A stretch of DNA of 64,000 bases, taken from the NCBI GenBank assembly GCA_001858525.1, contig LAPX01000003.1, positions 62,001 through 126,000 on the forward strand, in the 5' to 3' direction. A program made the translations under genes and the position numbers. The DNA is from Vampirovibrio chlorellavorus. Lineage in GTDB: Bacteria; Cyanobacteriota; Vampirovibrionia; Vampirovibrionales; Vampirovibrionaceae. The notes beneath the pieces were generated by a model. It ran no database searches. It was not told the DNA's origin and saw nothing but the letters and a program-made list of their open reading frames with translations. This document shows positions 53,076-61,024 of the stretch, one piece after another (position 1 is the first letter of the stretch; each line of letters opens with the position of its first letter).

Positions 53076-53339
53076 ATGCGGGATGAAAAAAACATCTCCA
53101 GTCAATTTCAATGGTCCCAAGCCTACTTTTTAAGTATGGCCGAAGTCGTTTTGGCTTTGCTGGACTCTGAGGAGGACAGCCTGCGTCGAACGCCGCCCCC
53201 GTCTTGGACTTGCGGGTCCGAGTGTGCTTTTCTGACTCTGGAGGAGTTGGGGGCCTATCATCGGCAATTGTTTTTGTGGGGCTGGCGATTCTGGCTACCC
53301 ACGAATGTGTTACTGGAAGGCCCGGAAGGGTCCTTCTGA
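53076..53339 (+). CDS. Small protein of unknown function
   Basis: 87 residues. The second in-frame ATG (53076) has GGGAG nine bases upstream and is chosen over the first (53058). The sequence is helical and rich in Trp and Leu near the end (AYHRQLFLWGWRFWLPTNVLLEG), with two cysteines (WTCGSECAF). No family is recognised. The open frame on the opposite strand lacks a ribosome binding site. A real but uncharacterised gene is likely, not certain. Confidence 0.5.
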   Translation: MRDEKNISSQFQWSQAYFLSMAEVVLALLDSEEDSLRRTPPPSWTCGSECAFLTLEELGAYHRQLFLWGWRFWLPTNVLLEGPEGSF

Positions 53340-53455
53340 AGCGTTTATGAGCAAGCAACTATTGAATTTGGAGCGAGCAGCGCGTTTGAGTACCCCGGCA
53401 CGGATAGGCTGGGGTTTTTTATTGCCACTGGCGTGATTAGGGCGTTTTCAACATT

Positions 53456-53485
53456 AAAAAGCCCCGGAATTGACTCGGGGCTTTT
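53456..53485. terminator. Bidirectional terminator before speB
   Basis: AAAAAGCCCCG / CGGGGCTTTT form a stem of ten pairs with A and T runs on the two sides, between convergent genes (the small gene and speB). Confidence 0.88.
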
Positions 53486-53639
53486 CTGTTTTCTTTTGAG
53501 TGGCAACAAAAAAGAAAAGGGATGATGGGTTGAAGGAGACAGTATTGACAAGACTGTTTTGCCACACCGTTACGTTTCTTAAACCTTCTTAATTGTTTTA
53601 AGCTTAATCGTTTTCAATTTTGTTATCAGTTTTTAACGC

Positions 53640-54506
53640 TTAAATGCGGGATTCCGGCGTGCCCAGAAGCAATACTTCCCGGACCACTTTGGCCGCCACC
53701 ACATTGGACACACCCGAGGCATCATAGTGGGGAGAGAGTTCCACCACATCGGCGCCCACAAAATTCAGTCCGGCAAAGGGGAGTAGCCAATCCATAAAGG
53801 TGCTGAAGCTCATTCCGCCGGGTTCCGGGGTGCCCGTGCCGCACAAAATGGAGGGGTCCAGAACGTCCAGATCGATGGTTAAAAAGACCGGGCGCCCTTG
53901 CAGGCGTTGCAGACCCCGGGCGATATCTTCCGGTTTTTCCAGCAGCGTTCCGTTTTGGCGCATCCACTCAAACTCTTCCTTGGGGCCAGAGCGAATACCA
54001 ATCTGCACCAGCCGTTCCGGGCCAATCAGCTCGGTGACCCGGCGCAATACCGTGGCGTGCGATAGCTTCTCACCCAGATAGTCATCCCGCAGGTCGGCAT
54101 GGGCATCAAAGTGCAGCACGGCCAGATCCGGATACTTTTCAATGTAGGCCTCGATGGCCGGGAAGGTCACCAGATGCTCCCCGCCAAGACCCATCCAGCG
54201 TTTGCCAGCGGCCAAGGTTTGTTGGGCGTTTTGGCGAATGATGGCCAGAATTTCATCCCGGTTGCCCTGGGGAAATTCCAGTTCTCCGGCATCGAAGTAG
54301 CGAACCTGGCTTAATTCAGCGTGTTGAATGGGAGAGTAGGTTTCCAGTCCCCAGCTGGCGTTGCGAATGGCCTCTGGGCCGAAACGGGTGCCGGGACGAA
54401 AGGACGTGGTGCCATCGTAGGGCAGGCCCACCAGCACCCAGTCGGCTTCCTCAAAGGTGTCGCAAGCGCCCATCCAGCTGCGAGGGATAAACGGTCCGCT
54501 GAGCAT
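53640..54506 (-). CDS. speB: Agmatinase (ureohydrolase family)
   Basis: 288 residues. It hydrolyses agmatine to putrescine and urea with two manganese ions. Metal ligands are visible in order: GGEHLVTFP (His), HFDAHADLRDDY (Asp, His, Asp) and TIDLDVLDPS (Asp, Asp). The GTGTPEPGGMS loop is typical of agmatinase-like members rather than arginase. Its ATG overlaps the speE stop by one base (TGATG), so the two are coupled. The substrate would have to come from an arginine decarboxylase; see the SpeD paralogue at 55493. Confidence 0.9.
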   Translation of the reverse strand: MLSGPFIPRSWMGACDTFEEADWVLVGLPYDGTTSFRPGTRFGPEAIRNASWGLETYSPIQHAELSQVRYFDAGELEFPQGNRDEILAIIRQNAQQTLAAGKRWMGLGGEHLVTFPAIEAYIEKYPDLAVLHFDAHADLRDDYLGEKLSHATVLRRVTELIGPERLVQIGIRSGPKEEFEWMRQNGTLLEKPEDIARGLQRLQGRPVFLTIDLDVLDPSILCGTGTPEPGGMSFSTFMDWLLPFAGLNFVGADVVELSPHYDASGVSNVVAAKVVREVLLLGTPESRI

Positions 54507-55366
54507 CAGGCCGACACTCCAGCCGGTTCACCGGCAAAGACCGCTTTGACGTAGTTGGGCAGGACGAATACGGTTTTGTGAATCTCCCGGTTGTAGAAGC
54601 GGCAATGCGTTTCCAGCTCGGTAGCCACGGATTCGTTGATTTGCGCCAGCGGTTTCAGCCCTTTGGAGCAGAAGCTCCAGGTCCACTGTCCGCCGGGATA
54701 AGAGGGGATACAGGCCGTGTAAGGTTGCACGTAAGGGAATACGGACTTCAGCAATCGGTTAATCCGCACGCACTCATCGGGCACCGCCACCGGGGATTCA
54801 CTCTGGCATGCCATAATACCGTTCTCGGTCAGGGCGGCCAGCACGTGGGTGTAAAACTCTTTGGTGAACAGTTTTTCGCCGGGGCCAATGGGGTCAGTGG
54901 AGTCGATCAGAATGACGTCGAAGGTGTTGGGATGCTCGGCGATGTAGGCTGCCCCGTCCCGCACTTCAATTTCCACCTTGGGATCATCCAGTTTGCCAGC
55001 GATGGAGGGCAGGTACTTCTTGCAGACTTCAATCACTTCGCCGTCAATTTCGCACAGCACGGCTCGCGCCACGGAGGGGTGTTTCAGTACTTCCCGAATG
55101 GTGCCGCCATCGCCGCCGCCAATGACCAAAACGGTCTTGGGGTTTGGGTGGGCCAGCATAGGAATGTGGGCAATCATTTCGTGGTAAATAAATTCATCCC
55201 GTTCAGAGGTCATCACCATGCCGTCCAGAAACAGCATCCGGCCCAATGCCACCGTCTCCACCACATCTACTTCCTGAAAATCGGACACGGAGTGATGTAA
55301 CACGCTGGAGACCTTGTAGCCCAGCTCGGTGCGATCCTGAAAACGTTCCCGGACCCATAAATCCAT
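54506..55366 (-). CDS. speE: Spermidine synthase (polyamine aminopropyltransferase)
   Basis: 286 residues. It moves the aminopropyl group of decarboxylated AdoMet to putrescine. The Rossmann-type core shows VLVIGGGDGGTIREVLKH, VEIEVRDGAAYI and VILIDSTDPIGP with the catalytic Asp; LDGMVMTSERDEFIYHEM is also diagnostic. The ATG at 55366 lies eight bases after GGAGG; the frame itself opens at a TTG inside that site. It is coupled to speB downstream and separated from the speD genes by a hairpin terminator. Confidence 0.95.
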   Translation of the reverse strand: MDLWVRERFQDRTELGYKVSSVLHHSVSDFQEVDVVETVALGRMLFLDGMVMTSERDEFIYHEMIAHIPMLAHPNPKTVLVIGGGDGGTIREVLKHPSVARAVLCEIDGEVIEVCKKYLPSIAGKLDDPKVEIEVRDGAAYIAEHPNTFDVILIDSTDPIGPGEKLFTKEFYTHVLAALTENGIMACQSESPVAVPDECVRINRLLKSVFPYVQPYTACIPSYPGGQWTWSFCSKGLKPLAQINESVATELETHCRFYNREIHKTVFVLPNYVKAVFAGEPAGVSA

Positions 55367-55450
55367 CGGTGATTCCTCCAATTCAATAAGGCATAAGCGC
55401 GGCAGGCGTGTCCATCAGGGGCAGCGACCCGGCAGCAAGAGAGTTGAGAC

Positions 55451-55487
55451 AAACAAAATGGGAGATGGCTTCTGGCTCATCTCCCAT
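55451..55487 (-). terminator. Terminator or attenuator between the speD pair and speE
   Basis: On the minus strand a perfect ten-base-pair stem (ATGGGAGATG / CATCTCCCAT, ten-base loop) is followed by TTTTGTTT, six bases after the stop of the second speD. It would separate most speD transcripts from speE-speB. Confidence 0.78.
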
Positions 55488-55492
55488 CTGGT

Positions 55493-55915
55493 TTAAACGG
55501 TTGCGCCGACCAGGGGAACTCTTTCTTCAAGACTGCGGGGGAAGTCCAGTCCACGGGTGGCCTCATGGCGTTCCACGTGTTGAACTTCAAAGGTCTCAGT
55601 GACGATTTTGGCCACAGCGTCCACGTCAAAGTGCTTGCAGCTAAAGACGTCAAAGAAGAAGTAGTCCTTGTCGATAAAGGAGTGGAAGGTGATGTGTGAT
55701 TCGGCGATGATGACCGTGCCGGTGATGCCCTTGTCTTCCGGAATCAGACCTTCGTAAGGGAACACGTAGGGCTGGGTGATTTTGGTCATGCCGATGCGAT
55801 CTGGCAGTTCGTTCAGGAACTTGAAGACGAACTCCAGGTTACTGATTTTTTCCAGGTTACAACCACGACAATCCAGCATCAGGTGAGGGCCGAATTCAGA
55901 ACGTACCATAGTCAT
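55493..55915 (-). CDS. Second AdoMet-decarboxylase-fold proenzyme, substrate possibly changed
   Basis: 140 residues, SpeD fold. Self-processing residues are kept: cleavage Ser73 in AESHITFH, His78 and Cys93 (FSC), so a pyruvoyl group should form. In the substrate site the HTWPE of true SpeD is HSFID: the adenine-stacking Trp is Phe and the Glu two residues on is Asp; the Ser aligned with Thermotoga Ser55 is Thr. AGGAGG lies inside the end of the upstream speD, five bases away, so the genes are co-translated. It may be a second AdoMet decarboxylase, but the residue changes and the agmatinase nearby make an amino-acid (arginine) decarboxylase plausible. Confidence 0.8.
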   Translation of the reverse strand: MTMVRSEFGPHLMLDCRGCNLEKISNLEFVFKFLNELPDRIGMTKITQPYVFPYEGLIPEDKGITGTVIIAESHITFHSFIDKDYFFFDVFSCKHFDVDAVAKIVTETFEVQHVERHEATRGLDFPRSLEERVPLVGATV

Positions 55916-55920
55916 TTCTC

Positions 55921-56409
55921 TTAAACCTCCTGAGGCTGTGCTATTTGCTGGGAACCGACAACGTGGGGCGCCGCAGTGGTGGTAGAACTTTGCGCCTCTA
56001 ATTGGAAAGGGGATTCAATCATTTTTTGGGTGCTTAGGTTAATGAGGCCCCGTTTCAGCTCGGAGCAATAAGCGGAGCCGGACTTGAACTTCTCCTGAAG
56101 GTGCTCGTAAGCCATTCTTGGGTCACAGGCAGTCCCGCAAGTGAACAAGTCAACCGCCGCATACCCATACTCTGGCCAGGTATGAATGGCCAGGTGCGAT
56201 TCGGAGATGATGACCGCGCCACTAACGCCATACGGGCTAAAGTGATGGAACTTGGAGTCGACCACGGTGGCGCCACAAGCAATAGCGGCACTCAACATGG
56301 CTTCTTGTACGAGTTGCAGGTTATTCAGGATGTTGGGGTTGCAGTCATAAAACTCTGCCAAAAGGTGTCGTCCCAGGTTGACGACCGTGGAATCATCTTT
56401 CACGTCCAA
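55921..56409 (-). CDS. speD: S-adenosylmethionine decarboxylase proenzyme (class 1b)
   Basis: 162 residues. After self-cleavage before Ser71 (SESHLAIHTWPEYGYAA) it uses a pyruvoyl group to decarboxylate AdoMet for spermidine synthesis. His76, Trp78, Glu80 and Cys91 (LFTCG) match the catalytic and substrate residues of the Thermotoga/Bacillus enzyme, with an offset of eight. It carries a Gln/Thr/Ala-rich tail of about 35 residues not usual in the family. The start is a TTG with AAAGGGA about ten bases upstream. Confidence 0.93.
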   Translation of the reverse strand: MDVKDDSTVVNLGRHLLAEFYDCNPNILNNLQLVQEAMLSAAIACGATVVDSKFHHFSPYGVSGAVIISESHLAIHTWPEYGYAAVDLFTCGTACDPRMAYEHLQEKFKSGSAYCSELKRGLINLSTQKMIESPFQLEAQSSTTTAAPHVVGSQQIAQPQEV

Positions 56410-56485
56410 TTTGGTTGAGTCCCTTTCTGGTTTAGGGTGGGTAACGACGGTGATTTGTCTGGTACGAATAAGGTACAGGATGTAA

Positions 56486-56513
56486 ATTTTACAGGGTCAC
56501 CTTCAGTTTTCAA
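56486..56513 (-). promoter_or_regulatory. Sigma-70-type promoter for the speD genes
   Basis: Minus strand TTGAAA (56513-56508) and TAAAAT (56491-56486), 16 bases apart, about 75 bases before the speD start. Confidence 0.55.
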
Positions 56514-56924
56514 GAAAAACTTTCTGGCCACCGGGTGAAATTCTGGAACGATGCCCATATTAAGTCGGCATCCAACATTTTATTGCCTTCGAAAACTAAA
56601 GCCATAAATCCCCGTATAGTCCGGCTTTGTCCGGCAAGGTTCCGGCGGGAACCTGATTCGGGATGTAAAGAAATTTAAACACAGTCAGGCTTCGCTGGGA
56701 TGACTGCTTTTTACGCCAGCCTTGTGGTATGCTTCTGGTCCCAAGAGTGGTTAGGTACAGCGGTCAATTCAAAAAGTACCGTGTCAATCTCGTCATTTGG
56801 CCAGCTTTCTTCGATGAAATGTTAATGCTGAAGCGTTATTTGACTGCGCCTAAGCGCCGAATTTCTTTTTTCGTCGGCTTACAGCAAACCGTTCATACTG
56901 TGTTTTCGGATATTGAGAAGATTC
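56514..56924. other. Intergenic region between speD promoter and glycosyltransferase
   Basis: About 410 bases. An 80-codon open frame on the plus strand (from 56729) overlaps the glycosyltransferase start and has no protein-like character, so I see no gene here. It should hold the promoter of the glycosyltransferase genes; no convincing pair of hexamers stands out. Confidence 0.4.
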
Positions 56925-57638
56925 ATGAGCAAAGCGAATCAAAAAATCAGCCTGTTAATCCCGGTTTATAACGAGGTGGACTCCCTGGAAACCTTGCTGG
57001 ATCGGGTGGAGTCCGTGGATTTTTGCGGGCTGGAGAAAGAGCTGGTCATCGTGGATGATGGTTCAGAAGACGGCACCCGGGATATTTTAAGAGGCCTGGA
57101 AACCAGTAAGCCTGATTATCGCATTATCTATCACACCCAGAACATGGGCAAAGGCGCCGCCCTGCGCACGGCCATTGATGTGGCTTCTGGTGATATCGTG
57201 GCCATTCAGGATGCCGATTTGGAATACAATCCCAGCGATTATCCCCCGTTAGTTCGCATGATTGTTGATGATGAGGCCGATGTGGTTTACGGCAGCCGTC
57301 TGAGCAATGGGGATTCTCGGGAGTCCTTTGCCGGATTGCACTATTTGGGCAACAAAATGCTGACCCTGGTAACCAATTTGCTCTATCAGACCCACATCAC
57401 CGATATGGAAACCTGCTACAAGGTTTTCCGGGCGGATGTGATCAAGAACATCAAGATACGCTCCAACCGATTCGACTTTGAGCCCGAAATTACGGCCAAA
57501 GTGCTGAAGAGAAAATGCCGTATCGCCGAGGCCCCCATTTCCTATCAGGGCCGGGACTTCCACGAGGGCAAGAAAATTACCTGGGTGGATGGCCTGTGGG
57601 CGCTGAAGGCTTTGATCAAGTTTCGCTTTACAGACTAG
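56925..57638 (+). CDS. GT2 glycosyltransferase, polyprenyl-phosphate sugar synthase type
   Basis: 237 residues. GT-A fold: SLLIPVYNEVDSLETLL, VIVDDGSEDGTRDIL and the DXD-type metal site QDADLEYNPSDYP. The later NKMLTLVTNLLYQTHITDMETCYKVFR and FEPEITAKVLKRKCRIAEAPISY match the DPM1/Ppm-like group that transfers mannose or glucose to a polyprenyl phosphate. There are no C-terminal membrane helices. The ATG at 56925 follows GAGAAG; the frame opens at a TTG four codons earlier. It is followed by a membrane glycosyltransferase that could use its product. Confidence 0.88.
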   Translation: MSKANQKISLLIPVYNEVDSLETLLDRVESVDFCGLEKELVIVDDGSEDGTRDILRGLETSKPDYRIIYHTQNMGKGAALRTAIDVASGDIVAIQDADLEYNPSDYPPLVRMIVDDEADVVYGSRLSNGDSRESFAGLHYLGNKMLTLVTNLLYQTHITDMETCYKVFRADVIKNIKIRSNRFDFEPEITAKVLKRKCRIAEAPISYQGRDFHEGKKITWVDGLWALKALIKFRFTD

Positions 57639-57662
57639 CTAGCGGTATTGGTAGGGTTAACG

Positions 57663-59369
57663 ATGAAGGCTTTTTTACAGCGTTTTTCCAAAGAGCAATG
57701 GGGTTTGGCTGGTATATTGGCGCTAGTGGCCCTCTTGCTGGGGCTCATGCTGAACCCGTTTCTCACCGTGGTCAACCACGATAGCGCTATTTTCTGCATC
57801 CTGGCCCAGTCCTTGCTGAAAGGGCACTACTTACTGGTCTCTGAGCCCAATCCGCAGCCGTATTTCACCTTTCCGCCGTTTTTGGCTGTGCAATTGGCCG
57901 CCTTGATGCTGCTCTTCCAGAATTTCGACCCGCAAGGCATGCAGTCGATTTTCAAGGGCTACATCAGCCTGTTGTTCTTACTCAGCCTGCCCGTGTTCTT
58001 CGTGTGGGTTAAAGGCCTGCTGGGCAGTCGCACCGCTCTCATTCTGACCCTGCTGGTGGGCCTGAATCCCATTATATTCAAGTACACCAGCGATATTTTG
58101 TCGGACACGCCCTTCTGGGCGTTGGCCATGGGGGCCATTTACACCGTGTGGCGCTTTCAACAGGCCTCAGCTCAAAAACAGACTTTGCCTTATCAACAAA
58201 TCTTGGCCATCCGATGGTTCGGGGCGGCACTGGTTCTGATCATCCTGTGCGCTTTGACCCGACAGATTGGCATGGCCCTGGTGCTGGCCTTTTTGATTGT
58301 CTTGGTCCAACGCAAGCAGTGGAAATGCCTTGTGGCGGCGATACTGGCCTTTGTGGTCACCGTCGGCGGCTGGCAGAGTTACGAGCATTTTTATCGTTCC
58401 GCCCATCGCAGCGATATCGGCTCTTTGAACCAGCAGGGGGTGCAGGAAGTTCTGGATCGCTCGCCCATCAAGCTGGAGTACGTGAAGCACTTCCTGATTG
58501 ATAAGCCGGTACATCTGGATGAGAACCGCAGTCAGGCCAATCCCTTTATTCTGGCCCAAAATGTGCTGCAGCGGGTGGACGCTTACACCGAGGTCACACT
58601 CAATCAACTGATGCCGGAACTCAAACTTCGGCTGGGCGGGCCCACCAGTCCCAAAATCAATGTGGCCCATTTATTGCCTTTCAAGTGCTTGGTTTGGGTG
58701 TTGTTTGGCCTGGGTCTGGTGGCGCTGTATCGGGCCTTTCCCTTTGCGGCTCTTTATCTGGGCCTATCCATGGGGGTGCTACTGGTTTACCCATACATCA
58801 GCCAGCGTTTTTTGTTGCCGCTATACCCCTTGATACTCCTTTGTCTGGCCTGGGGACTGCGGAGCAGCCTGACTGCCCTGAGTCAAAAGCGCCCATCCGT
58901 TAGTAAGGCGCAGCCAGTGCTGGTGGTGATTCTAACGGTGCTGGCGTTAACGGCCTCTCTGATAGAAACCTTGCACTGGGTCAGTGCCGGGTATCGTCTG
59001 AAGGTGGCCAATCAGGGGCCGTCCTTGCGCACCGGGAACCGGGCCTACTATCATACCCTGCTGTGGCTCAAGACCCACACCCCAGCCGATAGCCTGATTA
59101 TCAGCCGTAAGCCCCCCGTCACTTATTTTTACAGCGGACGCAAGTCCACGGCGTACCCGTTTACGGCCAACCACGCCCAGTTGTTTGCTTACATCCAGGA
59201 AAAAAAGGCCCGTTACGGACGACAGTTTCCGCATATTTATATTTTTGAGGACACCGCTTTTGTGGAGAGCCAACGGTTGTTGAAACCCACCGTTGAGGAA
59301 TACCAAAGCCGGTTACAATTGGTATATACCGAGCCCAAGAGTCAAAGTCGGGTGTGGTTGTTGAAGTAA
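57663..59369 (+). CDS. Multi-pass membrane glycosyltransferase (GT39/ArnT-like, GT-C fold)
   Basis: About 568 residues with 10-12 membrane helices and a C-terminal outside domain of about 130 residues. The first outer loop has NPFLTVVNHDSAIF with an Asp after the first helix, as in GT-C enzymes that use lipid-linked sugars. GLNPIIFKYTSDILSDTPFWALAMG is typical of ArnT/PMT-like proteins. The ATG at 57663 has TAGGG eight bases upstream. It lies 24 bases after the GT2 gene; together they look like a lipid-sugar donor synthase and the enzyme that spends it. Confidence 0.8.
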   Translation: MKAFLQRFSKEQWGLAGILALVALLLGLMLNPFLTVVNHDSAIFCILAQSLLKGHYLLVSEPNPQPYFTFPPFLAVQLAALMLLFQNFDPQGMQSIFKGYISLLFLLSLPVFFVWVKGLLGSRTALILTLLVGLNPIIFKYTSDILSDTPFWALAMGAIYTVWRFQQASAQKQTLPYQQILAIRWFGAALVLIILCALTRQIGMALVLAFLIVLVQRKQWKCLVAAILAFVVTVGGWQSYEHFYRSAHRSDIGSLNQQGVQEVLDRSPIKLEYVKHFLIDKPVHLDENRSQANPFILAQNVLQRVDAYTEVTLNQLMPELKLRLGGPTSPKINVAHLLPFKCLVWVLFGLGLVALYRAFPFAALYLGLSMGVLLVYPYISQRFLLPLYPLILLCLAWGLRSSLTALSQKRPSVSKAQPVLVVILTVLALTASLIETLHWVSAGYRLKVANQGPSLRTGNRAYYHTLLWLKTHTPADSLIISRKPPVTYFYSGRKSTAYPFTANHAQLFAYIQEKKARYGRQFPHIYIFEDTAFVESQRLLKPTVEEYQSRLQLVYTEPKSQSRVWLLK

Positions 59370-59457
59370 TTGTTCCTTTTGTGATACAACCCCCAGAGTT
59401 TTGCGTTCAAAGTCTTGCCTTGGCTTGCCGAAATCCTGAGTAAAGGATCTGATTTTT

Positions 59458-60792
59458 GTGACATCATCTGCACCCATTTCCAGTCAGCTTGTGTCTCGTG
59501 CCTATCGCGGGACGATTTTGCACGCTTTAAGCCGAAGTGAACTGGTTTACTTTGCGGATGGACTGCTACTGGTTGATTCTGAAGGGCTGATTGTGGCCTG
59601 TGGTCCCTGGGCAGACTTGAAAGATGCCCTGCAGGGGGTGGCGGTAAGGCAATGTAGGCCTGACCAGTTAATCGTGCCCGGCTTTGTGGATACCCACGTG
59701 CATTTGCCGCAGATGGCCGTGGCCGGTTGTCAGGCGCCCAGTTTGCTGGAATGGCTGGACACCCACATTTTTGCTGAGGAAGCCCGCTTTGAGGATGAGG
59801 ATTACGCCCGTACGGTCAGTGCGTGGTTTTTAAGCGAGTTACTGGCCAATGGAACCACCTTGGCCAACGTATTCCTGACCTCTCACCCCGGGGCCAGCCA
59901 AATTGCTTTTGAAACCGCCGCCAGCTTGGGCAATCGGGTGGTGATGGGGCAAACCTTGATGGACAAGCATGCTCCGGATTCACTGTTGCGCCCTGCCGCT
60001 CAACTGTTAGCGGAGACGGAAAGCCTCTGCAAAAGCTGGCATGGGGCCAATGACGGACGGATTCAGTACGCCTGGGTGCCCCGCTTTGCCCTGACTAGCT
60101 CAGAGGAGCTATTGAGTGGTTTGGGCGCATTGCGACGTCAGTATCCGGAAGTTTATCTGCACACGCATTTGTCGGAGCAGTTGGCAGAAATTGCGGCGGT
60201 CAAAGCGCAATTCCCTTGGGCTTCCGATTACACCCAGGTCTATGAGCACTTTGGCTTGTTGGGCGCTCGAACTATTTTGGCCCACGGGGTTCATCTGTCT
60301 GATGAGGAACTGCTTCGGTTGAAAACACTGGATGCCTCTTTGGCCCATTGTCCCAGTTCCAACTTTTTCCTCAAAAGTGGCCGCTTCCGCCTGATGGACG
60401 TTTTACAACGACAGTTGCGGGTGGGTTTGGGCTCCGATGTGGGGGCCGGGCCGGAGCTTTCCCTGTTCACGGTCATGAAGGATGCCCAGTACATGCAGTC
60501 CGATACCTTGGTGCCGCTGGCCACCCTGTTTTACCTGGCCACGTTGGGCGGGGCAGAGGCCTTGCATCTAGGGCATCGGGTGGGTAATTTTGAACCCGGC
60601 AAAGAGGCGGACTTTGTGGTGCTGGATTTGCCGCCGTCACCGGTTGCCCGGCAGAAACCAACAGCCAGCTCCCAGCAAGACTCAGAAGCGCTTTTATCCC
60701 GGTTGGTCTATCAAGGGCATCAACCCTGGGTGGCGGCAACCTATATTCGGGGTCATCAGGTTTACCAGCGAACAGCCATTGCTCAGAATTAG
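59458..60792 (+). CDS. guaD: Guanine deaminase (amidohydrolase)
   Basis: 444 residues, GTG start with AAAGGA upstream. It turns guanine into xanthine. Metal-site motifs are in order: GFVDTHVHLPQMAV (His-x-His), HTHLSEQ, LAHGVHLSDEE and GLGSDVGAGPELS (Asp). The GFVDTHVHLPQ and LLEWLDTHIFAEEARF segments are the usual signature of GuaD rather than of other cytosine or hydroxyatrazine deaminases. It stands alone but adds a purine-salvage step to the pur genes of the window. Confidence 0.9.
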   Translation: MTSSAPISSQLVSRAYRGTILHALSRSELVYFADGLLLVDSEGLIVACGPWADLKDALQGVAVRQCRPDQLIVPGFVDTHVHLPQMAVAGCQAPSLLEWLDTHIFAEEARFEDEDYARTVSAWFLSELLANGTTLANVFLTSHPGASQIAFETAASLGNRVVMGQTLMDKHAPDSLLRPAAQLLAETESLCKSWHGANDGRIQYAWVPRFALTSSEELLSGLGALRRQYPEVYLHTHLSEQLAEIAAVKAQFPWASDYTQVYEHFGLLGARTILAHGVHLSDEELLRLKTLDASLAHCPSSNFFLKSGRFRLMDVLQRQLRVGLGSDVGAGPELSLFTVMKDAQYMQSDTLVPLATLFYLATLGGAEALHLGHRVGNFEPGKEADFVVLDLPPSPVARQKPTASSQQDSEALLSRLVYQGHQPWVAATYIRGHQVYQRTAIAQN

Positions 60793-60799
60793 CCCATTG

Positions 60800-60830
60800 G
60801 CATGAGGGGCTTGGGTTTTCATGCTTTTCT
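60800..60830 (+). terminator. Hairpin after guaD
   Basis: GCATGA / TCATGC (six pairs, 13-base loop) followed by TTTTCT, eight bases after the stop. Weak but well placed. Confidence 0.45.
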
Positions 60831-61024
60831 CCTGTGCCTGGGGGATGGCCCCATTACAAAACTACATATAAAATAGAGAATGGTTCAGGCTATGTAGCCA
60901 TTTAGGAATTTCCAACGCAATTTTTTGATCCGATTTTACTTTTTAAACTAAAGACTCTTTAAGTTTCAAGATCCATTTTTTTGAGTGACATACGCTGCTT
61001 GGGCGAATTCAGCGGGAGCTGTAA

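Noticed and set aside
56729-56971. 80-codon open frame before the GT2 glycosyltransferase
   Set aside because: It overlaps the start of the glycosyltransferase in another frame and lacks a ribosome binding site or recognisable motif.
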